Positions 1 to 6,609 of a DNA stretch of 13,695 bases are shown in pieces. The DNA lies in the NCBI GenBank assembly GCA_035291605.1, contig DATDRS010000235.1, positions 1-13,695 on the forward strand. Reading direction: 5' to 3'. The notes below the pieces were generated by a model. It saw nothing but the letters and a program-made list of their open reading frames with translations. It did not search any database and was not told the origin of the DNA. Source of the DNA: DATDRS01 sp035291605. GTDB taxonomy: Bacteria > Chloroflexota > Anaerolineae > Anaerolineales > UBA6663. How positions within the stretch are numbered: the stretch's first letter is position 1; each line of letters starts with the position of its first letter. The position numbers were made by a program, and so were the translations under genes.

Positions 1-339
1 ATTGGCAGTTTTGAGCACGTAGCCATTCGCCCCGGCTTGCAGCACGGCCCGGATGTAGGGTTCGTCGTCGAAGGCAGTGAGGATTAAGATGCCTACCGGG
101 AAGCGCTCGGCGCGCAGCGTGCGCGTCACTTCGATCCCGGACTGGCCCGGCATTTGAATGTCCAGCACGGCGACATCGGGCCGGTGTTCGCGGATCAACT
201 GGACAGCTTCCATCCCGTCCGAGGCCTCGGCCACGACGGCAATATTGCTTCCGGCCTCGAGAAACTGGCGGATGCCCTGGCGCACGACGGCGTGATCGTC
301 GGCGAGGATGACGCGGATGGGTTGGTTGGTTTCGGCCAT
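1..339 (-). CDS. NarL/FixJ-type response regulator, receiver domain (partial, 3' end outside window)
   Basis: The 113 residues inside the window form a CheY-like receiver domain. The N-terminus reads IRVILADDHAVVRQGI, with the paired acidic residues of the metal pocket. VAVLDIQMPG carries the phosphoacceptor Asp, LILTAFDDE carries the conserved Thr, and LQAGANGYVLKTA carries the conserved Lys. The receiver ends about where the window stops, so the LuxR-type DNA-binding domain expected for this family is not visible; its presence is inference. The ATG at 337-339 is preceded by AGGAG at good spacing. The gene lies 41 bp downstream of the DUF2085 gene in the same direction and may be co-transcribed. 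No histidine kinase is seen in the window, so the partner may lie beyond the left edge or elsewhere. Confidence 0.93.
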   Translation of the reverse strand, partial: MAETNQPIRVILADDHAVVRQGIRQFLEAGSNIAVVAEASDGMEAVQLIREHRPDVAVLDIQMPGQSGIEVTRTLRAERFPVGILILTAFDDEPYIRAVLQAGANGYVLKTAN

Positions 340-376
340 AAATTTGCTCCTGTTAGAAAGGCATTCGCTCCAATGT

Positions 377-389
377 CCTCTCAGAGAGG
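377..389. repeat. 13-bp perfect palindrome at a gene end
   Basis: CCTCTCAGAGAGG is a perfect inverted repeat around one central base. It overlaps the stop codon of the DUF2085 gene and lies 37 bp upstream of the response regulator start. The one-base centre suits a dimeric protein site better than an RNA hairpin, though a shorter RNA stem could form. No T-tract follows on the minus strand, so it is not a standard terminator. Confidence 0.35.
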
Positions 390-1100
390 CAACTCAAGCG
401 GGCCGGGGCCGAGGAGCAGGTAACGGAGGCCGCTCATGATTCCCAGCAGGATGGCCGCGGCCGCCAATCCGCCCAGCAGCAGCGGAGTCAAATCGGTGGC
501 GCGAGCGGCGCGATTCTCTCGCCTGGAGACGCGCAGCGTGGCGATCACGATGCTGCCGATCATCCCCAAAAGAATCGGAACCTCCAGGACCGCCATCAGC
601 GACACCGGATACAGGAAGATGCTCGCGCCGGAGATCGCCGCGATAAAGTATAGAGCCTCAAGGAGCAATCCACCAAGGAGGTGGCCGGCATTGCTGGGTG
701 GGCTGATGTCCGGGCCAGAGGCCCAGACGGTGGAATTGAAGGCCGGAACCACGAAACCCGCAAACGCGAGGCCGGTGAGCAGGCCCGTTCCCAATCGGAG
801 CAGGAGGTTGGGGATGTACAGGTGGGGCAGCCGGAGATCAAAGAGCAAAGCGTTGATGCCATCCGCGCCCATCAGCGCGATGAAGCCAATCAACGTGATC
901 GTCATCGCCCGGCCCGGCAGGCGCATGGCGCGCCCGCGTCCCAGCGCCCAGAAATAAGCCGCCCCGATCACAAAGCCGCCGAAGATCCCGGCCATGCGCG
1001 CTTCGATGGGCATTTGCTGGCCGCCGAGAAACAGGCTGTGGCTTGGCCGCTGCGGGCAGATGCCGAAGGCGATGGCCCAGAGCACGGAGAGGAGCGTCAT
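381..1100 (-). CDS. DUF2085-family integral membrane protein (divergent copy)
   Basis: This is a 239-residue, very hydrophobic protein with about six membrane segments. Near the N-terminus it has CPQRPSHSLFLGGQQ followed by PIEARMAGIFGGF. This matches the DUF2085 pattern (C-HQ-x-P-x-RS-F-x-x-G-x-Q, P-x-x-x-R-x-x-GIY-x-G), but with Pro replacing the His of the CHQ motif and Glu in place of the second conserved Cys. The biochemical role of DUF2085 is not known to me. The ATG overlaps the stop of the rhodanese gene by 4 bp (ATGA), which points to translational coupling. A second DUF2085 protein is encoded at 2807-3568. The two differ in their conserved motifs, so they are probably not redundant. 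Confidence is high that it is a real gene and good for the family. Confidence 0.88.
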   Translation of the reverse strand: MTLLSVLWAIAFGICPQRPSHSLFLGGQQMPIEARMAGIFGGFVIGAAYFWALGRGRAMRLPGRAMTITLIGFIALMGADGINALLFDLRLPHLYIPNLLLRLGTGLLTGLAFAGFVVPAFNSTVWASGPDISPPSNAGHLLGGLLLEALYFIAAISGASIFLYPVSLMAVLEVPILLGMIGSIVIATLRVSRRENRAARATDLTPLLLGGLAAAAILLGIMSGLRYLLLGPGPLELPL

Positions 1101-1546
1101 TTCCGGATCAACTCAAAGCCCGCCTTCTCCCACGCGATCATCCCGCCGTCCAGGTTCCACACATGGGTGTAGCCGGCCTTCACCAATTCCTTCGCGACGA
1201 TGGTGGACATGCGCCCGCTGCGGCAATACAGGACAATCCCTGCGTTTTTGTCGGCGGGATACTCGTTCACTCGCTGCGGCCCGTTTTCTTCAAACGGGAT
1301 GAACGCATCGGTCTGCGCAATCTCGCCTTCGTAAGGGATGTGCGTATTGATAAAGGTGAAGTCTTTGCGCGAAGCGTTGAGCATCTCGGCTAACTGGGCG
1401 GGAGTGATGTCGGTGTATGTCCCGCCCTCGACACTCACCGGGACGCCCGACGATGGGGCTGCCGTAGAGGCGACGGGTTGCACGGCGCACGCGGCCAGCA
1501 GGCTGCCGATCAGCAAAGCAATCAGTAAAAAACGTCGAGAAATCAT
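1097..1546 (-). CDS. Rhodanese-domain lipoprotein
   Basis: The 149-residue protein starts with a lipoprotein signal (MISRRFLLIALLIGSLLAAC; lipidation Cys20). A short Ala/Ser/Pro-rich linker follows, then a single rhodanese domain from about residue 43 to 146. The active-site loop is CRSGRMS with the catalytic Cys near residue 108, preceded by IVLYC. The domain also has the ITPAQLAEML start and the NLDGGMIAWEKAG end typical of single-domain rhodaneses. These enzymes transfer sulfane sulfur or bind oxyanions; the outer-face location points to envelope sulfur or redox chemistry, which is inference. I chose the ATG at 1544-1546 because GAGG lies just upstream and the signal peptide then fits; the open frame extends 16 codons further but would overlap the upstream gene. 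It sits 11 bp after the L,D-transpeptidase and overlaps the DUF2085 gene by 4 bp. Confidence 0.93.
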   Translation of the reverse strand: MISRRFLLIALLIGSLLAACAVQPVASTAAPSSGVPVSVEGGTYTDITPAQLAEMLNASRKDFTFINTHIPYEGEIAQTDAFIPFEENGPQRVNEYPADKNAGIVLYCRSGRMSTIVAKELVKAGYTHVWNLDGGMIAWEKAGFELIRK

Positions 1547-1557
1547 ATAACCTCGCT

Positions 1558-2622
1558 TCAATCTTGGATGATGACTTTCGTTCCACCTGGCCATTCAACC
1601 GTGATATAGCCCGGCACGTAGGGCACCTCCGGCAGTGTCCAGCGGAACAGCCACTTGGCATCCTGTGGCCGGAGGTTAATGCAGCCTGCCGACTTGGGTG
1701 TGCCGTAATCGTTATGCCAGTACGTCCCGTGTAACGCCGCGCCGTTGCCAGAGAAATAAGATACCCACGGCACGCCCGGCAGGTCGTACCCGTTTTCCCG
1801 TGTGCCTCCGGACATGTGGCGCGAGGCGCGCTTCTGCCACAGCGGATGCTCACCTGCCGGAGTCAAACTGCCCACCCCTTCGGCTTCGCTCAGGGCAGGC
1901 GTGGTGCCGTCCGGCCCGAAGTAGTTGCGGCCCGACGAGATGCGCGCGCGGAACACTTCCGTTTTATCCTCGTAGGCCGAGAGCGACTGCTCGCTCAACG
2001 TGACCACAATGAGTTTATCACTCATGCCAGGTGAGAGCAGCGTGAATTCTTCGGGGGCGATGAGCCGGAAGTGAGCAGCCTGGCCGTACATTTTCATCAG
2101 GTTCTCGTCGTTGAGGCGATACCACACACTGCCATCGGCGGCCACTTCGCGCCGGCTGATCTGATAGGTCGTGCCATAATACAGGCGATACAGGATCGGC
2201 GACTGCGGATCAGGCTGGGCGTGAGCGTCGGTGAAGGGAACGCTCACTTCCACGTACATTCCCTCGGGCGGCACGGCGGGCAGCGGTTCGTTCGGCGCGT
2301 ATCGCACGGGCTGCACCCACGAAGAATAGGCATACCCCTCGGGCGTCTCAAACCAGACGTGGTTATGCGGATAAAAGCCCTTGCCGACGACTTCGCGCAC
2401 CACGGTCACTACACCGTCCCGATACTTGAAGGCGACATCTTTGCCTTCCGGGTTGGGACGCGAGTAGAGCCGGATGCGCGACTCGGTCATGCGGCCCAGC
2501 GGCACGCCGGTCAGCCACTCGGGCGGGTCGCCGGCTAAAGGACTCTGGCGGGAGCGTGGAATCAGCGTGCTGGACACTGCCGTGCTGCCGAGTTTGAGAA
2601 ACGCGCGTCGTGAAAGGGGCAT
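1558..2622 (-). CDS. L,D-transpeptidase (YkuD domain) with Tat-type signal
   Basis: The protein is 354 residues from the chosen ATG. A twin-arginine-like signal (MPLSRRAFLKLG) opens it. The middle part (about 45-190) looks like SH3-like repeats, with RIRLYSRPNP and VPFTDAHAQPDPQSPILYRL segments. The YkuD catalytic domain spans about 203-348 and contains ALHGTYWHNDYGTPKSAGCI, with the conserved His near 298 and the nucleophile Cys near 314. Such enzymes cross-link peptidoglycan between meso-diaminopimelate residues or attach proteins to it, outside the membrane. Oddity: a stretch of about 20 residues between SSGR and TPAGEH, containing ALSEAEG, is encoded by a known-looking short repeat (see repeat entry). 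The start at 2620-2622 places the RR motif correctly; in-frame ATGs upstream (for example 2656-2658) would give a longer leader. Carbapenem-insensitive cross-linking is a family trait, not shown here. Confidence 0.93.
   Translation of the reverse strand: MPLSRRAFLKLGSTAVSSTLIPRSRQSPLAGDPPEWLTGVPLGRMTESRIRLYSRPNPEGKDVAFKYRDGVVTVVREVVGKGFYPHNHVWFETPEGYAYSSWVQPVRYAPNEPLPAVPPEGMYVEVSVPFTDAHAQPDPQSPILYRLYYGTTYQISRREVAADGSVWYRLNDENLMKMYGQAAHFRLIAPEEFTLLSPGMSDKLIVVTLSEQSLSAYEDKTEVFRARISSGRNYFGPDGTTPALSEAEGVGSLTPAGEHPLWQKRASRHMSGGTRENGYDLPGVPWVSYFSGNGAALHGTYWHNDYGTPKSAGCINLRPQDAKWLFRWTLPEVPYVPGYITVEWPGGTKVIIQD
1876..1895. repeat. Short repeat (ALSEAEG/RLRSGQA type) inserted inside the L,D-transpeptidase gene
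   Basis: On the minus strand the sequence reads CCCTGAGCGAAGCCGAAGGG. Outer CCCT/AGGG arms enclose GCGAAGC, a heptamer known to form an unusually stable DNA mini-hairpin. It is translated as ALSEAEG in the gene; other frames give RLRSGQA and FGFAQGR. I recognise all three as recurrent in Chloroflexota proteins. This is the only full copy in the window. The reading frame is kept, and the insertion lies in a loop before the TPAGEH segment. Confidence 0.6.
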
Positions 2623-2785
2623 ACCATTTCCGAAACTGTATAGGGTAGTTCGGATCATGCGACTGGCCGAGCGCCATCCAGCGGGTAGGTTGATAGGCCA
2701 TTTGGCCCGTGCCATGCTGATAGGGAGGGGTTTCATGTTGAGCGGATTCTGCGTCACTTTGCGGTGGCCCGCGTCGAAGGGTCAC

Positions 2786-2798
2786 AGTGATTATCACT
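2786..2798. promoter_or_regulatory. 13-bp palindromic operator candidate over the -10 box
   Basis: AGTGATTATCACT is a perfect inverted repeat (AGTGAT, one base, ATCACT). It covers the candidate -10 box of the promoter before the L,D-transpeptidase, the position expected of a repressor site. The cognate regulator is unknown. The rest of the 184-bp gap (2623-2806) shows nothing else I can name. Confidence 0.4.
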
Positions 2799-2818
2799 AC
2801 GCTCAATCATAACCTCAA
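2790..2818 (-). promoter_or_regulatory. Candidate sigma70-type promoter upstream of the L,D-transpeptidase
   Basis: On the minus strand, TTGAGG (2818-2813) and GATAAT (2795-2790) are separated by exactly 17 bp, giving 4/6 and 5/6 matches to the -35 and -10 consensus. It overlaps the stop codon and last residues of the upstream DUF2085 gene. The predicted start near 2783 leaves about 160 nt of leader before the L,D-transpeptidase ATG. It would allow the L,D-transpeptidase, rhodanese, DUF2085 and response-regulator block to be transcribed separately. Confidence 0.45.
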
Positions 2819-3568
2819 ACCTGCCCGCTGAAACTTGTCTTCGATCTGGCGGGCAGTGTCGGCAAAGGCGCTTTCCACATAGGGATAGGCCAGCCAGACC
2901 GCGCCGAGGCCGAACAGCACGCCCGTGATCAGCCGCATCCAGGAATTGAATGAGCCGAACGCATCACCCACGTAGAAAGTTGCCGGGAAAGCGTTATTGG
3001 TCAAAGCGGCCAACCAGGCGTTGCTGTCGCGGAAGCCCTGGCCGATGCCGGCGAGGTCGCTGATCATGTGTGTGCCGCCGTCCACCACCATGGGCAGGAT
3101 CAGCAAGGCGAAGCCCCACAGCGAGAGAGGCTTGAGGCGCTTGCGCAGCAGCCCGTACAGCAACCCAAAAACGAAAAGGCCGGTGTACATCGAGACCATT
3201 CGGTCAGACCAGGCCACCTTCCAGCCCATCTCTGGATTGCCGACGAACTGGCGCAAGATGAGAGGGTTGTCCGTCGCCTCCCAGACGGCCTGGATTTCGG
3301 CCAGCGAATACATGGGCTTTAGCCCGAACAGAAAGAACGAGCGTTGCGGGAGTTGGTGACATTGGGTCGAGTAGATCAAGTAGATGGCGTTGCCTGCGCC
3401 CGTCCAACCGAGTTTCATGAACAGCGGCGCGAGCCACGGCAGTCCGGCATACAGCCCCAGCAGCAGGCTGACGACGAGCAGCCAGTGGCGGCATAGCCAA
3501 TATGCCCAGCGATTGGCGATCACGGCAAAAGATCGTTCGCGGGCGGAAGTCGCGGAAGTCACGGACAT
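2807..3568 (-). CDS. DUF2085-family integral membrane protein
   Basis: This is a 253-residue protein with about five to six membrane segments. The DUF2085 signature is clear: STQCHQLPQRSFFLFG at 67-82, then WSDRMVSMYTG at 120-130 and VVDGGTHMISD at 161-171, which place conserved Cys, His and Asp residues near the membrane. The N-terminus carries a cytoplasmic tail and an additional hydrophobic segment (about 29-50). The function of DUF2085 is not established; metal or redox roles are only suggested by the Cys/His/Asp pattern. The ATG at 3566-3568 has AGGAG upstream, formed in part by the stop codon of the preceding YtkA-like gene (7 bp between the genes), so translation is likely coupled. Compared with the second DUF2085 copy (381-1100), this one keeps the canonical CHQ. 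Confidence 0.9.
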   Translation of the reverse strand: MSVTSATSARERSFAVIANRWAYWLCRHWLLVVSLLLGLYAGLPWLAPLFMKLGWTGAGNAIYLIYSTQCHQLPQRSFFLFGLKPMYSLAEIQAVWEATDNPLILRQFVGNPEMGWKVAWSDRMVSMYTGLFVFGLLYGLLRKRLKPLSLWGFALLILPMVVDGGTHMISDLAGIGQGFRDSNAWLAALTNNAFPATFYVGDAFGSFNSWMRLITGVLFGLGAVWLAYPYVESAFADTARQIEDKFQRAGLRL

Positions 3569-3575
3569 GATGCTC

Positions 3576-4064
3576 CTATTGCGCTGGTTTCACATACACG
3601 ATGAAGCGCACCTGGGCTTGCGCGTTGCCCTTGGTCATTCTGGCGCGCACCCACCAGTTCCCTACCTGAGGAAATTGCGCGCCCCCCATAAACATGCCGC
3701 TGCCGTCAGACATGAGTTGGGCCTCGCCGGAACCGACCGGCTGATCGCTGCCCTCGCGGCCATACTCGAATGAAATGCCGTCGAGCAGCACCGTGCGCTG
3801 CCGCGAGTCCATCGGCACGAAACCCAGGGCCACTGTCCCGGTGGGCAGCGCCGGGTTGGGATCGGTTGTGAGCCGGATGGTGACCAATCCATACGGGCCG
3901 AGGTCAGCCGTCGCGTCGCGCGCCGGGTCGCGGGCAATCTCGTTCAACGTCGCCCATGCGATCGCACCCACGATCGCCAGTGCTGCTCCCAGGTAGATCA
4001 GCCAGCCCCACGAGCGTTTGGGACGAACGGGTTGCGTATCTGCCAGTGAACGATCTAGGGTCAT
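3576..4064 (-). CDS. Membrane-anchored YtkA/FixH-like domain protein
   Basis: The protein has 162 residues: a short cytoplasmic N-terminus, one membrane helix at about 21-40 (WGWLIYLGAALAIVGAIAW), and an extracytoplasmic beta-sandwich domain. The domain has GLVTIRLTTDPNPALPTGTV, then SGMFMGGAQFPQVGNWWVRA with the Met- and Trp-rich pattern of YtkA/FixH-like domains, and a final RFIVYV strand. Members of this family are often found near copper handling or cytochrome oxidase assembly genes, but no such gene is seen here, so the ligand is unknown. The start was placed at the ATG at 4062-4064: AGGCAGG lies upstream and the ATG overlaps the stop of the previous gene by one base (TAATG). The reading frame is open for 11 more codons upstream. 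Confidence 0.72.
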   Translation of the reverse strand: MTLDRSLADTQPVRPKRSWGWLIYLGAALAIVGAIAWATLNEIARDPARDATADLGPYGLVTIRLTTDPNPALPTGTVALGFVPMDSRQRTVLLDGISFEYGREGSDQPVGSGEAQLMSDGSGMFMGGAQFPQVGNWWVRARMTKGNAQAQVRFIVYVKPAQ

Positions 4065-5308
4065 TAAAAAGCCTGCCTTTCTCCCAGCCGATACCATCCA
4101 CCCAGCGGGTGAAGCACGATCACTTCTCCGCCGGGCCCTCGCAGGTAGCAGAAGTTCCAGTTGCGCCCGCCGGAGGGCCTGGCATCGTCACACTGATGCA
4201 TTGTATCGTACCCGAATTCGGGCGCAAGCGCCCAGCCGAGGACCTCACGGTAGCCTGCGGACTGGCTGACATCACCGCGCCAGACCAAACCAAACCCGCT
4301 CTCCGGCGCGTAGAGTCCTGCGGGTGGGATAACCTCGCCTGACGTGTCGCGGATGATGTCCAGTGGATCGTGAATGTAGTCGAGCCGCTTCCTGACATCT
4401 CCCTCGAACAGGATCGCTTTGCTCAGAATGAAGTAACGACTCAGTTGATGGACCCAGATCATCGTGCCGCGCTCAAAAGATTGGGCAACCGCGTATGACT
4501 GAAGCGGCGGCTCGCGCGGGCAGCCTTGCTGCGGCTGACTAGAGAAGAACCACGCGAATTGGCAATCCTCTGTCGTCGTAGAGGGAGTGGAAGGCGGCGC
4601 GATGGTTGTGGGCAGGGGCACATCTGCTGTCGCCGGGAGGAATGTCAAAGTGCGCTGGAAAGCTTGAAATGCATACAAGACGCTGGAGCCGGGCGGGCCA
4701 TCCAATCCCTCGTCCGGGCTGAGGATCAACCGGTATTCCTGCCCACTGTGCAAGACCCAGATTTGCCGCGTTCCGTCGGGCAAGGCCGTGAGTTGAACGG
4801 CCATCTCACCCCCTATCGTTGTAGGGCTTTGCGTAATCTGGTCGCGAAACGGAGATACGATGGGGCGCAGGCCGGACTCGACCGCTTCCGAAATAGTGTT
4901 GGCAGTGGTGGGCAACCGTTCTACGATGAAAGCATATCGCGCAAACGATTGGCTGTTGTACGCATGCCAATCGCTCTGCAAGCGGATTGCCGTGCAGGCA
5001 GTTCTCTCCGGTTCCATGCAGGATTGAACGGTCACTTGCCACCCGGCCGGGTAGTCCACAGCAAAGCCAGCCGTCTCACTTGAATAGCGCACGAAGGTCA
5101 ATTCAGGGGTTGCGATTGTCGTTGCAGGCACGTTGTGCGGTATCGGCGTTGGATCAGGGCTTGCCCTATTCACTGGTGAGATGGGAGAACCAGCATCCGT
5201 ATCTGGTGTGGCAGTCGGCTCAATACCAACTGGGAGTGTGCCACAAGATGCTAGCCAGACGGCGAGAGCCAGGTAACGCAGGATGATCGTGGAGTGTCGA
5301 GCTGCCAT
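4064..5308 (-). CDS. Two-module lipoprotein (PsbP-like N-terminal part, Chloroflexota-type C-terminal part)
   Basis: The 414-residue protein begins with a lipoprotein signal ending LASCG (Cys22), followed by a Thr/Pro/Asp-rich linker to about residue 65. Residues about 71-226 start YSSETAGFAVDYPAGWQV and resemble the surface-lipoprotein fold with PsbP-like features. A second Thr/Pro linker leads to a C-terminal module (about 263-407) with CPREPP, SFERGTMIWV, PPAGLYAPESGFGLVW and LGWALAPE. I recognise that pattern as recurring in Anaerolineae secreted proteins, without a known function. The start at 5306-5308 puts the signal peptide at the N-terminus with AAGG nearby; the frame is open up to 5521, but the extra residues carry no signal and reach into the upstream gene. 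Its signal and first residues closely resemble those of the lipoprotein at 6610-7635. It overlaps the YtkA-like gene by one base. Substrate or partner unknown. Confidence 0.82.
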   Translation of the reverse strand: MAARHSTIILRYLALAVWLASCGTLPVGIEPTATPDTDAGSPISPVNRASPDPTPIPHNVPATTIATPELTFVRYSSETAGFAVDYPAGWQVTVQSCMEPERTACTAIRLQSDWHAYNSQSFARYAFIVERLPTTANTISEAVESGLRPIVSPFRDQITQSPTTIGGEMAVQLTALPDGTRQIWVLHSGQEYRLILSPDEGLDGPPGSSVLYAFQAFQRTLTFLPATADVPLPTTIAPPSTPSTTTEDCQFAWFFSSQPQQGCPREPPLQSYAVAQSFERGTMIWVHQLSRYFILSKAILFEGDVRKRLDYIHDPLDIIRDTSGEVIPPAGLYAPESGFGLVWRGDVSQSAGYREVLGWALAPEFGYDTMHQCDDARPSGGRNWNFCYLRGPGGEVIVLHPLGGWYRLGERQAF

Positions 5309-5444
5309 AAAAGCCTTCAAACGCGTTGTAGTCTCCGGCGCAAATGTGTGACCCCGGCTGCCTTCGCCAAGTTTCTTCTTTGCTGCTCTTGCGGCAGATT
5401 CGCTTTCAATCGGCATGGTCATGCGTTGGTGATCCCGCTCCCCG

Positions 5445-6581
5445 TCAAGGGGCGACCGGCACGAGTGTGGGTTCGTAGTGGAAGACCTGCCCCTCGTATG
5501 TCCCCACCCACAGCGAGCCATCGGGGGCGACAGCCACCGCCGCCGCCTTCAGCGCGTTCCGGTCGGCGAGCCACTGCTTCCCGTCGAAGCGGACGAGGCC
5601 GATGTCGGTGTTTATCCAAAGCGCGCCGTCGGGCGCGACCGCCGCGATGTAAAACTCCGTCCTGGGAGTGACAGTCACAGAGTGCTTCGTCCACGATTGA
5701 CCATCGAACGCGGCGAGTTCAAAAGGGCAAGCTCCATGATTGCATGGCCGCGCAACGCCCCATAGCAAGCCATCCGGGCCGGGAACGATATTTCCGACCC
5801 AGCCTTGACGGGACTCAGCCATGTAGTACGTCGTCCAGTTCGCGCCATCAAAGCGAGCGACGTACTCCGAGTCTTGCCGCCCTTCCCAGCCGGAAACCCA
5901 CAGTGAACCATCTCGCGCGACTGCCAGCCGGTTCGCGAGGCGGTCATAAGTGGATAAGGATTGCCCATCGAAGCGAAACAGATTGTGCATCGTGGCAATC
6001 CACACGTTGCCATCCGGCGTAAAGGCAAAGTCGCTGACCAGGCCGGACGTGCATTGGCAATCTGTGAGGATGGCTTGCCATGACTGCCCGCTGAAGCGCG
6101 CCACTTTACCTCTCGCGCCGGCCCACACCGTCCCATCTGGCGCGACTTCAAGCGTTTGCACACTGCCGCCCAAGTCATCGGCATCGCCAAGGATATTGGG
6201 GAAGTGAGTCAGATCGCGCCCATCGTAGCGGTACACGCCGCCGCTCACGAGGTAGGCGCCAAAATCGCCATAGCTAAACCACACTGCGCCATCGGGCGCG
6301 ACGGCGATGTTGGTGACCGCCTCCTTCGGTAGGGTAGATAGCGGCGTCGCGGGCAGCGAACGGACTATGGATTCCAACGGGATGGGCGTCTGAAGCGGGG
6401 CGAACGCTGTGGTTGGTTGGGAGATGCCCTCGGGCGCGGCGGATGGAACGGGGGGCGCGACGGGCGGGAAGGTCGGCGTCTCGGCGGGAGCGGTGGACAG
6501 TAGGGCTGGTTTCATCGCGCTGCAGGCGGCGAGGAACAGCGCCACCGGCAGCAGGGAACGGAGGAGGCGTGTGTGTGTCAT
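5445..6581 (-). CDS. Lipoprotein with seven-repeat beta-propeller (Reg_prop/NHL-like)
   Basis: The 378-residue protein has a lipoprotein signal (LFLAAC, Cys20), a Pro/Thr/Ala-rich linker to about residue 80, and then seven repeats of the form xPDGxxW followed by RFDGxxW. The Asp-Gly-x-x-Trp motifs fall near residues 97, 149, 190, 224, 270, 318 and 354, giving one seven-bladed propeller. Such repeats are seen in sensor propellers of two-component systems and in streptogramin-lyase-like proteins. Here there is no kinase domain, so it is a free surface protein, perhaps a binding or scaffold module. The stop lies 136 bp before the next lipoprotein start. The ATG at 6579-6581 has only a weak ribosome-binding site, but it is the one that puts the signal peptide at the N-terminus. 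Ligand unknown. Confidence 0.88.
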   Translation of the reverse strand: MTHTRLLRSLLPVALFLAACSAMKPALLSTAPAETPTFPPVAPPVPSAAPEGISQPTTAFAPLQTPIPLESIVRSLPATPLSTLPKEAVTNIAVAPDGAVWFSYGDFGAYLVSGGVYRYDGRDLTHFPNILGDADDLGGSVQTLEVAPDGTVWAGARGKVARFSGQSWQAILTDCQCTSGLVSDFAFTPDGNVWIATMHNLFRFDGQSLSTYDRLANRLAVARDGSLWVSGWEGRQDSEYVARFDGANWTTYYMAESRQGWVGNIVPGPDGLLWGVARPCNHGACPFELAAFDGQSWTKHSVTVTPRTEFYIAAVAPDGALWINTDIGLVRFDGKQWLADRNALKAAAVAVAPDGSLWVGTYEGQVFHYEPTLVPVAP

Positions 6582-6609
6582 GCGAATCGACTCGTGTAAC
6601 GACCAGGTC

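Noticed and set aside
436..1172. Overlapping plus-strand open frames of 163-173 residues
   Set aside because: They are antisense to the DUF2085 and rhodanese genes, Arg/Pro/Ala-rich, and lack domain features.
2071..2538. Plus-strand open frame of 155 residues rich in His and Gly
   Set aside because: It is the reverse strand of the L,D-transpeptidase; no start signal or known motif.
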